DNA of 64,000 nt, taken from the NCBI RefSeq assembly GCF_000969835.1, contig NZ_KQ033912.1, positions 62,001 through 126,000 of the forward strand, read 5' to 3'. Of this stretch, positions 43,356-51,576 are shown in pieces; the stretch's first letter is position 1; every line of letters begins with the position of its first letter. Origin of the DNA: Parabacteroides goldsteinii DSM 19448 = WAL 12034. GTDB taxonomy: Bacteria; Bacteroidota; Bacteroidia; Bacteroidales; Tannerellaceae. A program made the position numbers and the translations under genes. Under the pieces are notes generated by a model, which was given only the letters and a program-made list of their open reading frames with translations, was not told where the DNA came from and ran no database searches.

Positions 43356-46268
43356 ATGAACAGATTTTTTACCAACAAGACTAAAGCAGCAAGTCTCCTC
43401 CGGGGCTTGCTGCTTCTTAGCATCATGATGCTAACGTCCGTAGGGACATGGGCACAGGAGGGAGAATCGGGCGATCCTCCGACGATAAGCGTTACCACCG
43501 CCGCCGAACTGAAAAACGCACTGGAAAGTACAACCGCTTCCACCATCAACATGACGGACGACATCACCCTGACGGAATTTGTAACCGCAGGTGCCACCCA
43601 TACCCTCTCCATCGCCAAAGACAAAACCCTCACATGCACCGGCGAAGGCGGGATCGGCTTATCATACAACGACAATATCAGTCTGACCATCCAGGGAGGT
43701 GAAAACAGCAAGTTGGTATGTGGGGAAACCACCAAGATGTCTACCATCACAAACGGTACCCTTACATTGAAGAACATCACCGTCGATATAACCTCGGGGG
43801 TCTTCGGCCCAACTAACCTGACCGTTGGCAACGGCGCAACCATCAACGTGGATGCAGCAGACCAGGACTCCCCACTACAAAGCTCCAACCTGACCGTCGA
43901 TAACGGCGGTACTATCAACATCAAGAAATTCACTAGAATCGGGATCAATATAGGGTATACCCTGACCATCAACAACGGCGGCACAGTCAAGGTTGGAAAT
44001 GGGACAGGCGATAACCGAGGGATTCTTATCTCGATAGGCGCGTCCATCGTTCTCAATGGCGGCACATTGGAAGGCACCGGAGAGGACAAGGGAGGTAACA
44101 TCTACCTGTTTCAAAACGCCAAAGTCACCGGCATGAGCGGCAAGATCGTCGACCAGGGAAATGACTTAAAAGAGAACGGAGAAGTTCCCGTAGTTGAAGA
44201 AAATGCCGACCCCTCCACCACCGGCCTCACCGAAGGGCTCTATACCTGGGACAAGAGCAGCAACAAGTTCGCCAAGCCAGACCTGAAAGAAGGCTATACA
44301 TTGTCGGAAAGCGGCGAACTGACCATCAGCAGTCAGATCGGAATGACGAACTGGGCGCAAAACGGACGGGGCAGCAACGGCAAAGACGTAAAGAGCGTCA
44401 AGATCACCGGTGATGTCACGGAGATCATAATGAATGCTTTTGCGAGCTGTTCCAACTTAACCCGGGTAACTATTACAGCAACCGGGATAACCGGTATCGG
44501 AGGGGCTGCCTTTCGAAACACCGAAAGTCTGACCACGATCGAAATACCGGCTTCAGTTACCACGATCGGAGTATTTGCCTTTTCAGGGTCGGGCATCAGC
44601 AAATTTACAGTAGCCGAAGGCAGCAACGACTTCAAAACGGACACTGAGGGCAAAGCCCTGCTGACTAACGAGGACAAAACATTGTTTGCCTTTGCCCCAT
44701 CTGCGACCGGCAGCTATACGATCCCCGGCGGGGTGGAAACAATCGACTCCTATAGCTTCTACAGCACTGCTCTCACCTCCCTTGAAATCCCGGGCACGGT
44801 AAAAACCATCGGGGAAGGCGCCTTCGAATCCAGTGCTCTCACCTCCCTTGTAATCCCGGAATCGGTAGAAACCATCGGGGAAACGACCTTCATGCGGAGC
44901 GCACTCACCTCCATTGTGATCCCAAGCTCGGTAACATCCATCGGGTATGCGGCCTTCAATATGAGCAGTGCTCTGACAACCGTCACCTTCGAAGGGGCAA
45001 CGGCTCCGACTATCGAAGAGGGCATCTTCGCCAATTGCCCCAACCTGACCGGCATCCTTGTTCCGGCAAACGCAACAGGCTACACCGGAAAACAAGCCAG
45101 CGAGAACTGGAAAACATGGGCAACGTATATAAAATCAGGACAAGCACAAGGACAAACTGACGGAAAAGATACAGTACCCGCCGACGGCACTCTGACAGGC
45201 GACGGCACGACCACGGCCACCCAAGTCACCCTACAAGGCAATGCCACCCTTGAGAATGTGAAAACGCAGAAAACGGTAATAGCCGACGGCACAACCTCCG
45301 TTATCACCCTGACCGGCACAAGCAATGACCTGGGCACCATCACCAACGCAGGCACTCTTACACTGAATGCCGATGAAAGAACGACCATCACAGTCGCCTC
45401 CGTAGACAACAGCGGCACCTTCATCGACAACACCGGTAGCGTGACAGTGGTAACCGGTGCTGCTTCCCTCGACCTCACCGGCTCCGGAGCCATGCCGTCC
45501 GACGAAACAGCCATAGGCCGGGTGACACTGACCGCGAAACCTGCCGTTGCCGAAGGCGCAGACGTATCCTATCAATGGCAAAAGCAGGGGAACGGAAACT
45601 GGACGAACGTCAGCAACCCGTACACCCGTGCCGCCGTTGCGGGCAGTCCGGACTTTACGACAAGCATATCGGGTACATACCGTTGCCGGATCACGGTCGA
45701 AAAGGGCAGTGTCTCCACTACCCTGCTCACCCTGCCCGCCACGGCTACGGTCAATTCGATACCCGATCCCGCCCCCGAGCCAACCTACTACACCGTCACC
45801 CTCCCGTCGGTGGAAGGAGCCGCGACCGACCCGGTAGCCGGCAGTTACGATGTCGAGTCGTCGGATAACTTCCGCTTCTACCTCACACTCGATGCGGACT
45901 ACAACCAGTCTGTCCCCGTCGTGACAACCAGCCGTGGCGAGACCATCACCCCGCGTACCAGCGACGGAGCCTACATCGTGAAATACGTCCATAGCGACCT
46001 CGTCATCTCGATCAGCGGCATCGCGAAGAACCCGCCTCCCGTTGCCAACGCCGAAATCCAGTCCGGCACCCGCATCTTTACCCGCGACGGCAGCCTCTTC
46101 ATCACCACCGACCGCCCGGCACGTGCGCAGGTAATCGCCCTTACCGGCCAGCTGATCCGTAGCCTCTCCCTCCCCGCCGGCACGACCCGCGTCGATGCCC
46201 TGGCCACCGGAGTCTATATCGTCCGGCTGGACGATGGCATGACACGGAAGGTGATCATAGGGAGATAA
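43356..46268 (+). CDS. BspA-like leucine-rich repeat surface protein
   Basis: 970 residues. The signal peptide ends at GTWAQ (about 34). Residues 50-310 hold many short Asn/Gly/Thr repeats of a beta-helix kind (TNLTVGNGATINV, NLTVDNGGTINI). Residues about 325-585 are BspA-type LRR_5 repeats, such as LTSLEIPGTVKTIGEGAFES and LTSLVIPESVETIGETTFMR. A second repeat-rich and Ig-like part follows (YQWQKQGNGNWTNVS). The C-terminal 75 residues resemble a sorting domain of the T9SS or DUF6383 kind (GVYIVRL..GMTRKVIIGR). BspA proteins in Tannerella bind host matrix proteins and help adhesion; here that is inference. Confidence 0.85.
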   Translation: MNRFFTNKTKAASLLRGLLLLSIMMLTSVGTWAQEGESGDPPTISVTTAAELKNALESTTASTINMTDDITLTEFVTAGATHTLSIAKDKTLTCTGEGGIGLSYNDNISLTIQGGENSKLVCGETTKMSTITNGTLTLKNITVDITSGVFGPTNLTVGNGATINVDAADQDSPLQSSNLTVDNGGTINIKKFTRIGINIGYTLTINNGGTVKVGNGTGDNRGILISIGASIVLNGGTLEGTGEDKGGNIYLFQNAKVTGMSGKIVDQGNDLKENGEVPVVEENADPSTTGLTEGLYTWDKSSNKFAKPDLKEGYTLSESGELTISSQIGMTNWAQNGRGSNGKDVKSVKITGDVTEIIMNAFASCSNLTRVTITATGITGIGGAAFRNTESLTTIEIPASVTTIGVFAFSGSGISKFTVAEGSNDFKTDTEGKALLTNEDKTLFAFAPSATGSYTIPGGVETIDSYSFYSTALTSLEIPGTVKTIGEGAFESSALTSLVIPESVETIGETTFMRSALTSIVIPSSVTSIGYAAFNMSSALTTVTFEGATAPTIEEGIFANCPNLTGILVPANATGYTGKQASENWKTWATYIKSGQAQGQTDGKDTVPADGTLTGDGTTTATQVTLQGNATLENVKTQKTVIADGTTSVITLTGTSNDLGTITNAGTLTLNADERTTITVASVDNSGTFIDNTGSVTVVTGAASLDLTGSGAMPSDETAIGRVTLTAKPAVAEGADVSYQWQKQGNGNWTNVSNPYTRAAVAGSPDFTTSISGTYRCRITVEKGSVSTTLLTLPATATVNSIPDPAPEPTYYTVTLPSVEGAATDPVAGSYDVESSDNFRFYLTLDADYNQSVPVVTTSRGETITPRTSDGAYIVKYVHSDLVISISGIAKNPPPVANAEIQSGTRIFTRDGSLFITTDRPARAQVIALTGQLIRSLSLPAGTTRVDALATGVYIVRLDDGMTRKVIIGR

Positions 46269-46297
46269 CCGTTTGACACCTTCATCTTCAACACCAG

Positions 46298-46338
46298 AAA
46301 GCCCCCACCCTAACATGATAGCAGGGATGGGGGCTTTT
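46298..46338. terminator. Bidirectional terminator hairpin
   Basis: AAAGCCCCCACCCT (46298-46311) pairs with the arm ending in TGGGGGCTTT (46323-46337) with one bulged A. It separates the convergent LRR gene and the DUF3791/DUF3990 module. Confidence 0.8.
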
Positions 46339-46362
46339 ACATAACATAGGGAAAACGTAGCT

Positions 46363-46593
46363 TTAGGCTATCCGCCCTGTAGTTATCTCTTTTTTAAGGA
46401 AGTCGTATACATACCCTGCACTCTGATAGTACAAGCCGGTAGCAGGATTACTCAATCGATCAAAAGTATCAGAGTTATAATATATATCCATAGCCTGCGT
46501 CATATCACAACCCCACTCTTCCATGAGCATCTGTATAATTTCGCTACTCAACTCCTCAATCATAAATTCTATTTGTCCGGCTGTCAGTTTCAT
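46363..46593 (-). CDS. Small protein of the DUF3990 module
   Basis: 76 residues, mostly helical and acidic, with the pattern EELSSEIIQMLMEEWGCDM, then DIYYNSDTFDRLSNPATGL and YYQSAGYVYDFLKKEI. I do not know a named family. It is the last gene of a three-gene set: its start overlaps the DUF3990 stop by four bases, so it is translated with the putative ADP-ribosyltransferase. A neutralising or substrate-binding partner is a reasonable guess. Confidence 0.65.
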   Translation of the reverse strand: MKLTAGQIEFMIEELSSEIIQMLMEEWGCDMTQAMDIYYNSDTFDRLSNPATGLYYQSAGYVYDFLKKEITTGRIA

Positions 46594-47069
46594 AATTTCT
46601 TCAGATAAGAAAGAGCACGCTCGGTGCCAAAATAATATTGTATAGTCAAACCTTTAGCATACTTCAGTTCCTCAATCAACTTATCCATAGGAATAACCCC
46701 CATACGAAACCGACGTAACTGGTAAGTAACACCGTCATCTGCTATCGGCCCAATAACGATATCATATGAATGAGCAGGATGCACACGGTCACGGTCACGA
46801 TTTACAAAAACAAACTCCGCCCATTCCTGACAATAATCATCAAAAAACTTCACCGTCAACTCTAAAGTATTCAAGGCCTCCTCATCAAACTCAAAAGTCG
46901 TCACGAAGGGAACACCTGTTAGTAATTGCTCTGTTTTCTGCTTAGCCAAAGCTAGTGCCTGTTCGTACCCGGGAGACAAATAAAAACCTTGTCCAAAGTC
47001 TTTGAAGGGTTTCGATCGGGACAAGTCAGGACAATCAATCTCCATATTTGAACCATGATAAAGTTTCAT
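46590..47069 (-). CDS. DUF3990 protein, ADP-ribosyltransferase-like (putative toxin)
   Basis: 159 residues. The start LYHGSN and the later DFGQGFYLSP resemble the H-Y-[E/D/Q] core of ADP-ribosyltransferases, with EWAEFVFVNR and SYDIVIGPIADDGVTYQLR further on, all typical of DUF3990. DUF3990 is placed near the ADP-ribosylation fold by my memory of family clans. No signal peptide, so it acts in the cytoplasm. Four-base overlaps (ATGA) join it to the DUF3791 gene before it and the small gene after it. The whole arrangement resembles a toxin with one or two antitoxins; no biochemical role is proven here. Confidence 0.72.
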   Translation of the reverse strand: MKLYHGSNMEIDCPDLSRSKPFKDFGQGFYLSPGYEQALALAKQKTEQLLTGVPFVTTFEFDEEALNTLELTVKFFDDYCQEWAEFVFVNRDRDRVHPAHSYDIVIGPIADDGVTYQLRRFRMGVIPMDKLIEELKYAKGLTIQYYFGTERALSYLKKL

Positions 47070-47290
47070 GCCAACTGCCCTCCGTTATTACGACATACCA
47101 TCACCAGACTTTCGATTACATCTTCAAACGATTGCGTATGCAATACTTCGTAATGCTTATGAAGGAACTGTATCCCTTTAAAACGGTTCAAATAGTTGAA
47201 CGCCTGTTTCTGCTTCAACTTATAAGCAGATGCAAACTCGGCTATCAAAGCAACAGTAAAATCCAACTTACTCTTTTCAGTCCGGGACAT
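47066..47290 (-). CDS. DUF3791 protein (putative antitoxin)
   Basis: 74 residues, helical, with the DUF3791 pattern YLNRFKGIQFLHKHYEVLHT, including the LHT element. It is the first gene of the module and overlaps the DUF3990 start by four bases. DUF3791 genes recur next to DUF3990 genes in Firmicutes and Bacteroidota, so an antitoxin or adaptor role is inferred. Confidence 0.7.
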   Translation of the reverse strand: MSRTEKSKLDFTVALIAEFASAYKLKQKQAFNYLNRFKGIQFLHKHYEVLHTQSFEDVIESLVMVCRNNGGQLA

Positions 47291-47322
47291 AGTACTCTCC
47301 TTTCTTCTTTTAATTATGAAAA

Positions 47323-47330
47323 CAAAGATA
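47323..47330 (-). promoter_or_regulatory. -7 element for the DUF3791/DUF3990 module
   Basis: On the minus strand this reads TATCTTTG, an exact match, 32 bases upstream of the DUF3791 start. Confidence 0.55.
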
Positions 47331-47437
47331 CAAGAAAACTCCTTTCCTCAACTCTTATCCCCCTTAAAATATCTTTTAACTGTCTTACGCATAATATACA
47401 CCATAAATCCGGTATGTCCATGTATACTTATTTTTCG

Positions 47438-47445
47438 TACATTTG
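47438..47445 (+). promoter_or_regulatory. -7 element for the DUF3843 gene
   Basis: TACATTTG matches TAnnTTTG and lies 38 bases before the ATG at 47484. This rules out the far upstream start at 47316. Confidence 0.55.
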
Positions 47446-47483
47446 CATCTTTATTAATCAAAAGCGTAAATGACGATTATAAG

Positions 47484-48749
47484 ATGAAGAACACTAAGAT
47501 TTTCCCAAAAGACTGGCTGCAACTGCATCCCTATAAACAATCAGGTCCGACCGACCTTTATTATACCCGTATTGCCAATCAGATACATGAAATGATGGAA
47601 CAGACCGACCTGGCGAACTCGTTCGAAAAGGAAGATGTCATCCAGATCAGTATGCGTATGGCGGCTTATTTCGAGGACGTGATATCCGGCCTGAACATAT
47701 GGCGTGCATTCATCACGGAATATAAGAAACAGACGGGCAACTATCTCCCTTTCTATACCGTCAGCGACCATTATTACGACGACGAGGCAAACTACGAAGA
47801 CGTCCGTTTCCTACTCTGGCACTATACCCAGCAGTACCACGGCGCCAAGAAAGGCACTTTCGTCAACCCCGACAACCCAGCCAACGAAGAGACGGCCCGC
47901 CTCATCTACCAACTGTTTTGCAAGGAATGGACTACCGCTCCCGAAAACACAAAGATGCAGGCTCTTTTCGCCCCGGAAACTTCTTACGAGGACCCGGAGA
48001 AACAGGCCGAACTACTCCACTGGTTCCACTACAACTCTTACCTGCTGACCGACTCTAACGTCGACCTGAGCGAAACGGTAAAAGAATACTGGCGCCAGAA
48101 CCCGAACGATCGGCAGAACACACAGGCTGTCATGGTTATCTACGACTCGCTGGCTCATATCAGCCGGACGCCACTCCTGGCCTACACGTCACCGAAATGG
48201 CTCTCGCTCATCATGCCGGAAACGCATCCGGACTATGCCGCCTTCGCCGATAAAGCGGAAAAAGCAGAATCCTTTGTCGACCCTGCCATCAAGGAACGGG
48301 AAGAAAGCAACAAGGCTGTCTACGATAAATTCACAGAAATCGCGGACGGCAAGTTATTATTCTATATGAAGAGCAAGCAGGATTTTATCGACTTCGCCAC
48401 CCAGCAACTGAAACTGGAGGAAAGCGAATATACTCCGCTGGCCGACTGCATCGAATTCAACAAGTTTGCCGTATATGCTTCTCCCCGTGAAGGCCTTCAA
48501 TTACTGGTAGACGGCATCGAATTCATCAAAGACGAACAAAACCCGTTCTATGACGAGAAAAAGGCTTCCGACCAGGGATTATCTTTCTTCATCGTCAAAC
48601 ATTGCAGCAAAGACCTGCTGAAAGCCCTCGAAGAACGCGGCATGCTCGCCGATGCCCAAACCAAGAGCCTGCTCAGCCCCGAACGCGGAAAAGATATCAT
48701 TCATGGGAATTGGGAATTCCTGGCGAAGTATTTTATCAGAGAGATTTAA
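47484..48749 (+). CDS. DUF3843-family protein
   Basis: 421 residues, mostly helical, without signal peptide or transmembrane segments. It opens with IFPKDWLQLHPYKQSGPTD and has a middle part rich in Trp and His. It fits the Bacteroidota DUF3843 family as I know it, whose function is unknown. The gene has its own promoter, divergent from the DUF3791 module, and is followed by a complex inverted repeat. No conserved catalytic pattern is visible to me. Confidence 0.7.
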   Translation: MKNTKIFPKDWLQLHPYKQSGPTDLYYTRIANQIHEMMEQTDLANSFEKEDVIQISMRMAAYFEDVISGLNIWRAFITEYKKQTGNYLPFYTVSDHYYDDEANYEDVRFLLWHYTQQYHGAKKGTFVNPDNPANEETARLIYQLFCKEWTTAPENTKMQALFAPETSYEDPEKQAELLHWFHYNSYLLTDSNVDLSETVKEYWRQNPNDRQNTQAVMVIYDSLAHISRTPLLAYTSPKWLSLIMPETHPDYAAFADKAEKAESFVDPAIKEREESNKAVYDKFTEIADGKLLFYMKSKQDFIDFATQQLKLEESEYTPLADCIEFNKFAVYASPREGLQLLVDGIEFIKDEQNPFYDEKKASDQGLSFFIVKHCSKDLLKALEERGMLADAQTKSLLSPERGKDIIHGNWEFLAKYFIREI

Positions 48750-48774
48750 AAGGATAGGTTCAATTATAGAATAA

Positions 48775-48879
48775 TTGAACTATCTGTTTAGTGACTGGTT
48801 GTAACTGGCTTTAACACACCCCCTTCCCCCTCTCCAGAGGGGAGCCAGTTACAACCAGTTGCTATAAAAGATAGCTCAA
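48775..48879. repeat. Nested inverted repeat element
   Basis: Outer arms TTGAACTATC (48775-48784) and GATAGCTCAA (48870-48879) match with one mismatch. Middle arms of 17 bases are perfect (48794-48810 with 48843-48859). An inner stem CCCCTCT/AGAGGGG (48827-48842) sits in the loop. The outer arms recur in the terminator at 35854-35904. Confidence 0.8.
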
Positions 48880-48896
48880 ACCTGATAAAAACCAAA

Positions 48897-49922
48897 TCAC
48901 CTGTCAGCCGGATAAACAACCCCCAACTGCCGGCGTATCTCGTCAATAATCTCCAATGTTATCAATGAATTATCATGGCTGTTAATAGCTGACTCGCGTT
49001 TACCGGCAAGAACCAGGTCTATAAATTCGGCCACCTCATAGTAATATTCGTCCTTGTCCGTCACTGCGCTGATATCCTGCGGCTCGGGAATGGCACTCTT
49101 GCCCGCTGCTGCGGCAATCCGGGGCAGATAAGTCACCTTGCTGATAATATTCACCCGGTCCAGAATGATGTTTCCTTCTTCCCCTTGTATCTCTGTCGGC
49201 AATGACGAGTTAGCTATCTTCGAATAAAGGATAGTCGCATTCATTCCTTTATACTGAAAGTTCACAGCCCCTTGTCCGTCCGCCCCCGAAGAAAGCACGA
49301 CACCTGTCGCCTCCACCTTCTCCGGCCGCCCGAACAAGACTACCATCGGATAAAGCGTATAGATACCGATATCCATCATTGCCCCGTTCGAGAGTTCCGG
49401 CTTGAAAGCATTCAGCACAATCCCTTCCTTAAACTTGTCATATCGCGACGAATACTGGCAATAGCAGGAGAAATAACGCCGTATCGTCCCCAGCCGGTGC
49501 AGATTCTCACGTACGGCACAGAAGTTCGGAGTCAGCGTCGGTTTCATCGCCTCCATCAGCGTCACATTGTATTTCCGGGAAGCCTCGATCATCTCCCCCG
49601 CCTCCCGTGCATTCGAAGCAAACGGCTTCTCACATAACACATGCTTGCCATGCTTCATGCAAAGAATACTCTGCGGAGCATGCAAGAAATTAGGAGAAGC
49701 AATATACACCGCATCTATCAACGGACTTTGGGCCATCTCCTCCAAAGAAGTAAATGTATAGGGAATCTGATGCCTGGCAGCAAATGCATCTGCCGTCTCC
49801 TGTGTCCGTGAATAGACGGCAACCAGTTCAAAACGTTCGTCCTGCCGTGCCCCGGCAATCACCCAATCTGTTATAAAGTTCGTTCCTACTACCCCGAAAC
49901 GTATTTTATTTGTTATAGCCAT
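48897..49922 (-). CDS. Gfo/Idh/MocA-family oxidoreductase
   Basis: 341 residues. The Rossmann NAD(P)-binding start (IRFGVVGTNFITDWVI) and the EKP motif (HVLCEKPFASNAREAGEM, about residues 94-111) are typical. The C-terminal half has the alpha/beta dimerisation fold. Members oxidise or reduce sugars, inositol or other polyols; the substrate is open. It lies 24 bases after comB and probably shares its transcript. Confidence 0.85.
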   Translation of the reverse strand: MAITNKIRFGVVGTNFITDWVIAGARQDERFELVAVYSRTQETADAFAARHQIPYTFTSLEEMAQSPLIDAVYIASPNFLHAPQSILCMKHGKHVLCEKPFASNAREAGEMIEASRKYNVTLMEAMKPTLTPNFCAVRENLHRLGTIRRYFSCYCQYSSRYDKFKEGIVLNAFKPELSNGAMMDIGIYTLYPMVVLFGRPEKVEATGVVLSSGADGQGAVNFQYKGMNATILYSKIANSSLPTEIQGEEGNIILDRVNIISKVTYLPRIAAAAGKSAIPEPQDISAVTDKDEYYYEVAEFIDLVLAGKRESAINSHDNSLITLEIIDEIRRQLGVVYPADR

Positions 49923-49946
49923 TTCTATGTTATCTTTGCTTTATTA

Positions 49947-50675
49947 TCAAATCGTCATCACCTTCTTCAATACCAAAGTCTCCCCTTCTATCACCAACTC
50001 CGGTACAACGACGACACTGTCCGGTGTCAGGCAAAAAGGCACGGCATCTTCCAGATGATTAGCTTTCAGGCGAGCCATATGGTCGGTCGGAGCGAGATAA
50101 GCGATCAGGTTCCTTTTATTATTCGTCCACATGTCGCGGGCAATGACTGCGGCATCCGTAGCCGGTCGGTATTTACCGGTTTTGGCAAGTACCTCTACCA
50201 AAGCCCCGCCGAACAAAGTATCTTCTATATTCACCTTGTCCTGCCAGCCGGAACATAAAACAACGACATCGCGTCCATGAAACAGACAATAGTCCGCAAC
50301 CGCCTGTAAATTAACAAAGGCCCCTGTAATAACACGATAAGCAGACTTTGCTATGGTGATAGCCCGGGTGCCATTGGTCGTCGTAAAGATCACATCCTTG
50401 CCGGCTACTTTCTCCGGCGTATAGTCGAACGGTGAATTTCCGAAGTCGGCAAAATCACATCGTTTCACATTACGTTCGGCACCGACCAGCCAGCCTTTTG
50501 CCTTATATTCCTGAGCTTCCTCAACCGTCGCTACCGGACGGATACTGCGAACGCCATTCTTGAAAGCAGCCGCCATCGTTGTCGTTGCCCGGAACACATC
50601 CACTACTACGACAATCGCTTCCTGGTTATGATATACCGGATACAGGGCCGGCGAAAAACATACATCAATCTTCAT
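49947..50675 (-). CDS. comB: 2-phosphosulfolactate phosphatase family protein (ComB)
   Basis: 242 residues. ComB landmarks are VDVFRATTTMAAAF, the AERN motif near 80 (VGAERN), NSPFDY, TTTNGTRAI and LCSGWQDKVNIEDTLFGG. ComB hydrolyses 2-phosphosulfolactate to sulfolactate in coenzyme M synthesis; gut Bacteroidota do not make coenzyme M, so the substrate here may be another phospho-acid. The gene leads a pair with the oxidoreductase and has a -7 element upstream. Confidence 0.85.
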   Translation of the reverse strand: MKIDVCFSPALYPVYHNQEAIVVVVDVFRATTTMAAAFKNGVRSIRPVATVEEAQEYKAKGWLVGAERNVKRCDFADFGNSPFDYTPEKVAGKDVIFTTTNGTRAITIAKSAYRVITGAFVNLQAVADYCLFHGRDVVVLCSGWQDKVNIEDTLFGGALVEVLAKTGKYRPATDAAVIARDMWTNNKRNLIAYLAPTDHMARLKANHLEDAVPFCLTPDSVVVVPELVIEGETLVLKKVMTI

Positions 50676-50707
50676 ATCTTCTCGTTTTAATCATCTGATA
50701 TTACCCG

Positions 50708-50715
50708 CAAATGTA
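50708..50715 (-). promoter_or_regulatory. -7 element for comB
   Basis: On the minus strand this reads TACATTTG, an exact match, 32 bases upstream of the comB start. Confidence 0.55.
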
Positions 50716-50911
50716 CAGGATAATTCGCTGAATACCTAGTCTGGTTACCCCGCAACTATCTATTATATAAAAGATTCTATAATAAAAATGAGGATTAACC
50801 AAATTAGCATGATAAAATGTTATAGTATCTACAATCATCTATTTGTTAGGAACCTTTTTTACTCATGCTTGTTCTTTTACTACATTTTGAAAACGTTTTA
50901 AACTAAATCGT

Positions 50912-51502
50912 ATGAAAAGAATTGTATCTTTTATCGTCGTTTTCACTCTTGTAATGGGGGGAATGACACATGTACAGGCTCAGAGTAAAGCCGTAGAAAA
51001 AGCAGAGAAAAAGTTAGAAAGAGAAGCTAAGAAAGAAGCAAGAGAAGCGAAGGATGCTATCATGGACGAACAGGAATTCAACACTGCCATGCAAGCTATC
51101 ACCAACCAGTCTTTTGTATTGGAAGCCAACTCCGTACAACCAATGAACGGACAGGTTTACTATGTAAACTCAAACACAAACTTCGTCTCTTTGAATGATG
51201 GCCAGGCAATGGTACAGATCGCATCCAACTCTCCGTACCCAGGTCCTAACGGATTAGGTGGTGTTACCGTACAGGGAAGCGCATCCAACATCCAAACCAA
51301 ACAGGACAAAAACGGTAACGTTTACCTGTCAATGAGTGTCCAGGGTGTTTTCATCTCTGCCACTGTAAACCTGGTATTAATGAACGGAAGCAACAAAGCA
51401 ACAGTTACCGTAGACCCGAACTTCTCAGGAAGAGACCTGACAATGACAGGAACATTAGTTTCATATGCCCAGTCAAACATTTTCCAGGGAACGACCTATT
51501 AA
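50912..51502 (+). CDS. DUF4251-family secreted protein
   Basis: 196 residues. A signal peptide (THVQAQ, about 24) is followed by a Lys/Glu/Ala-rich helical stretch (residues 25-60) and then a beta-rich DUF4251 domain (FVLEANSVQPMNGQVYYVNS, FVSLNDGQAMVQIASNSPYP). It is a periplasmic or outer-membrane protein of unknown function. It is monocistronic, with a clear terminator after it; a -7-like TACATTTT at 50881-50888 lies upstream. Confidence 0.78.
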   Translation: MKRIVSFIVVFTLVMGGMTHVQAQSKAVEKAEKKLEREAKKEAREAKDAIMDEQEFNTAMQAITNQSFVLEANSVQPMNGQVYYVNSNTNFVSLNDGQAMVQIASNSPYPGPNGLGGVTVQGSASNIQTKQDKNGNVYLSMSVQGVFISATVNLVLMNGSNKATVTVDPNFSGRDLTMTGTLVSYAQSNIFQGTTY

Positions 51503-51524
51503 TTTAGCATCAACATTAAACATG

Positions 51525-51559
51525 AAGAGCGCTTACCTGATGGTAAGCGCTCTTTTTTT
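51525..51559 (+). terminator. Intrinsic terminator after the DUF4251 gene
   Basis: A perfect 13-bp stem (51525-51537 with 51542-51554), 4-base loop, followed by T. Confidence 0.85.
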
Positions 51560-51576
51560 ATAGAAACAATTAAGTC

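Noticed and set aside
45231..46316. 361-codon minus-strand frame opposite the LRR gene
   Set aside because: Gly-rich translation caused by the repeat codons of the plus-strand gene; no start signals or domain.
49931..49938. Plus-strand TATCTTTG between comB and the Gfo/Idh gene
   Set aside because: It points into the antisense strand of comB, with no gene downstream; a chance match.
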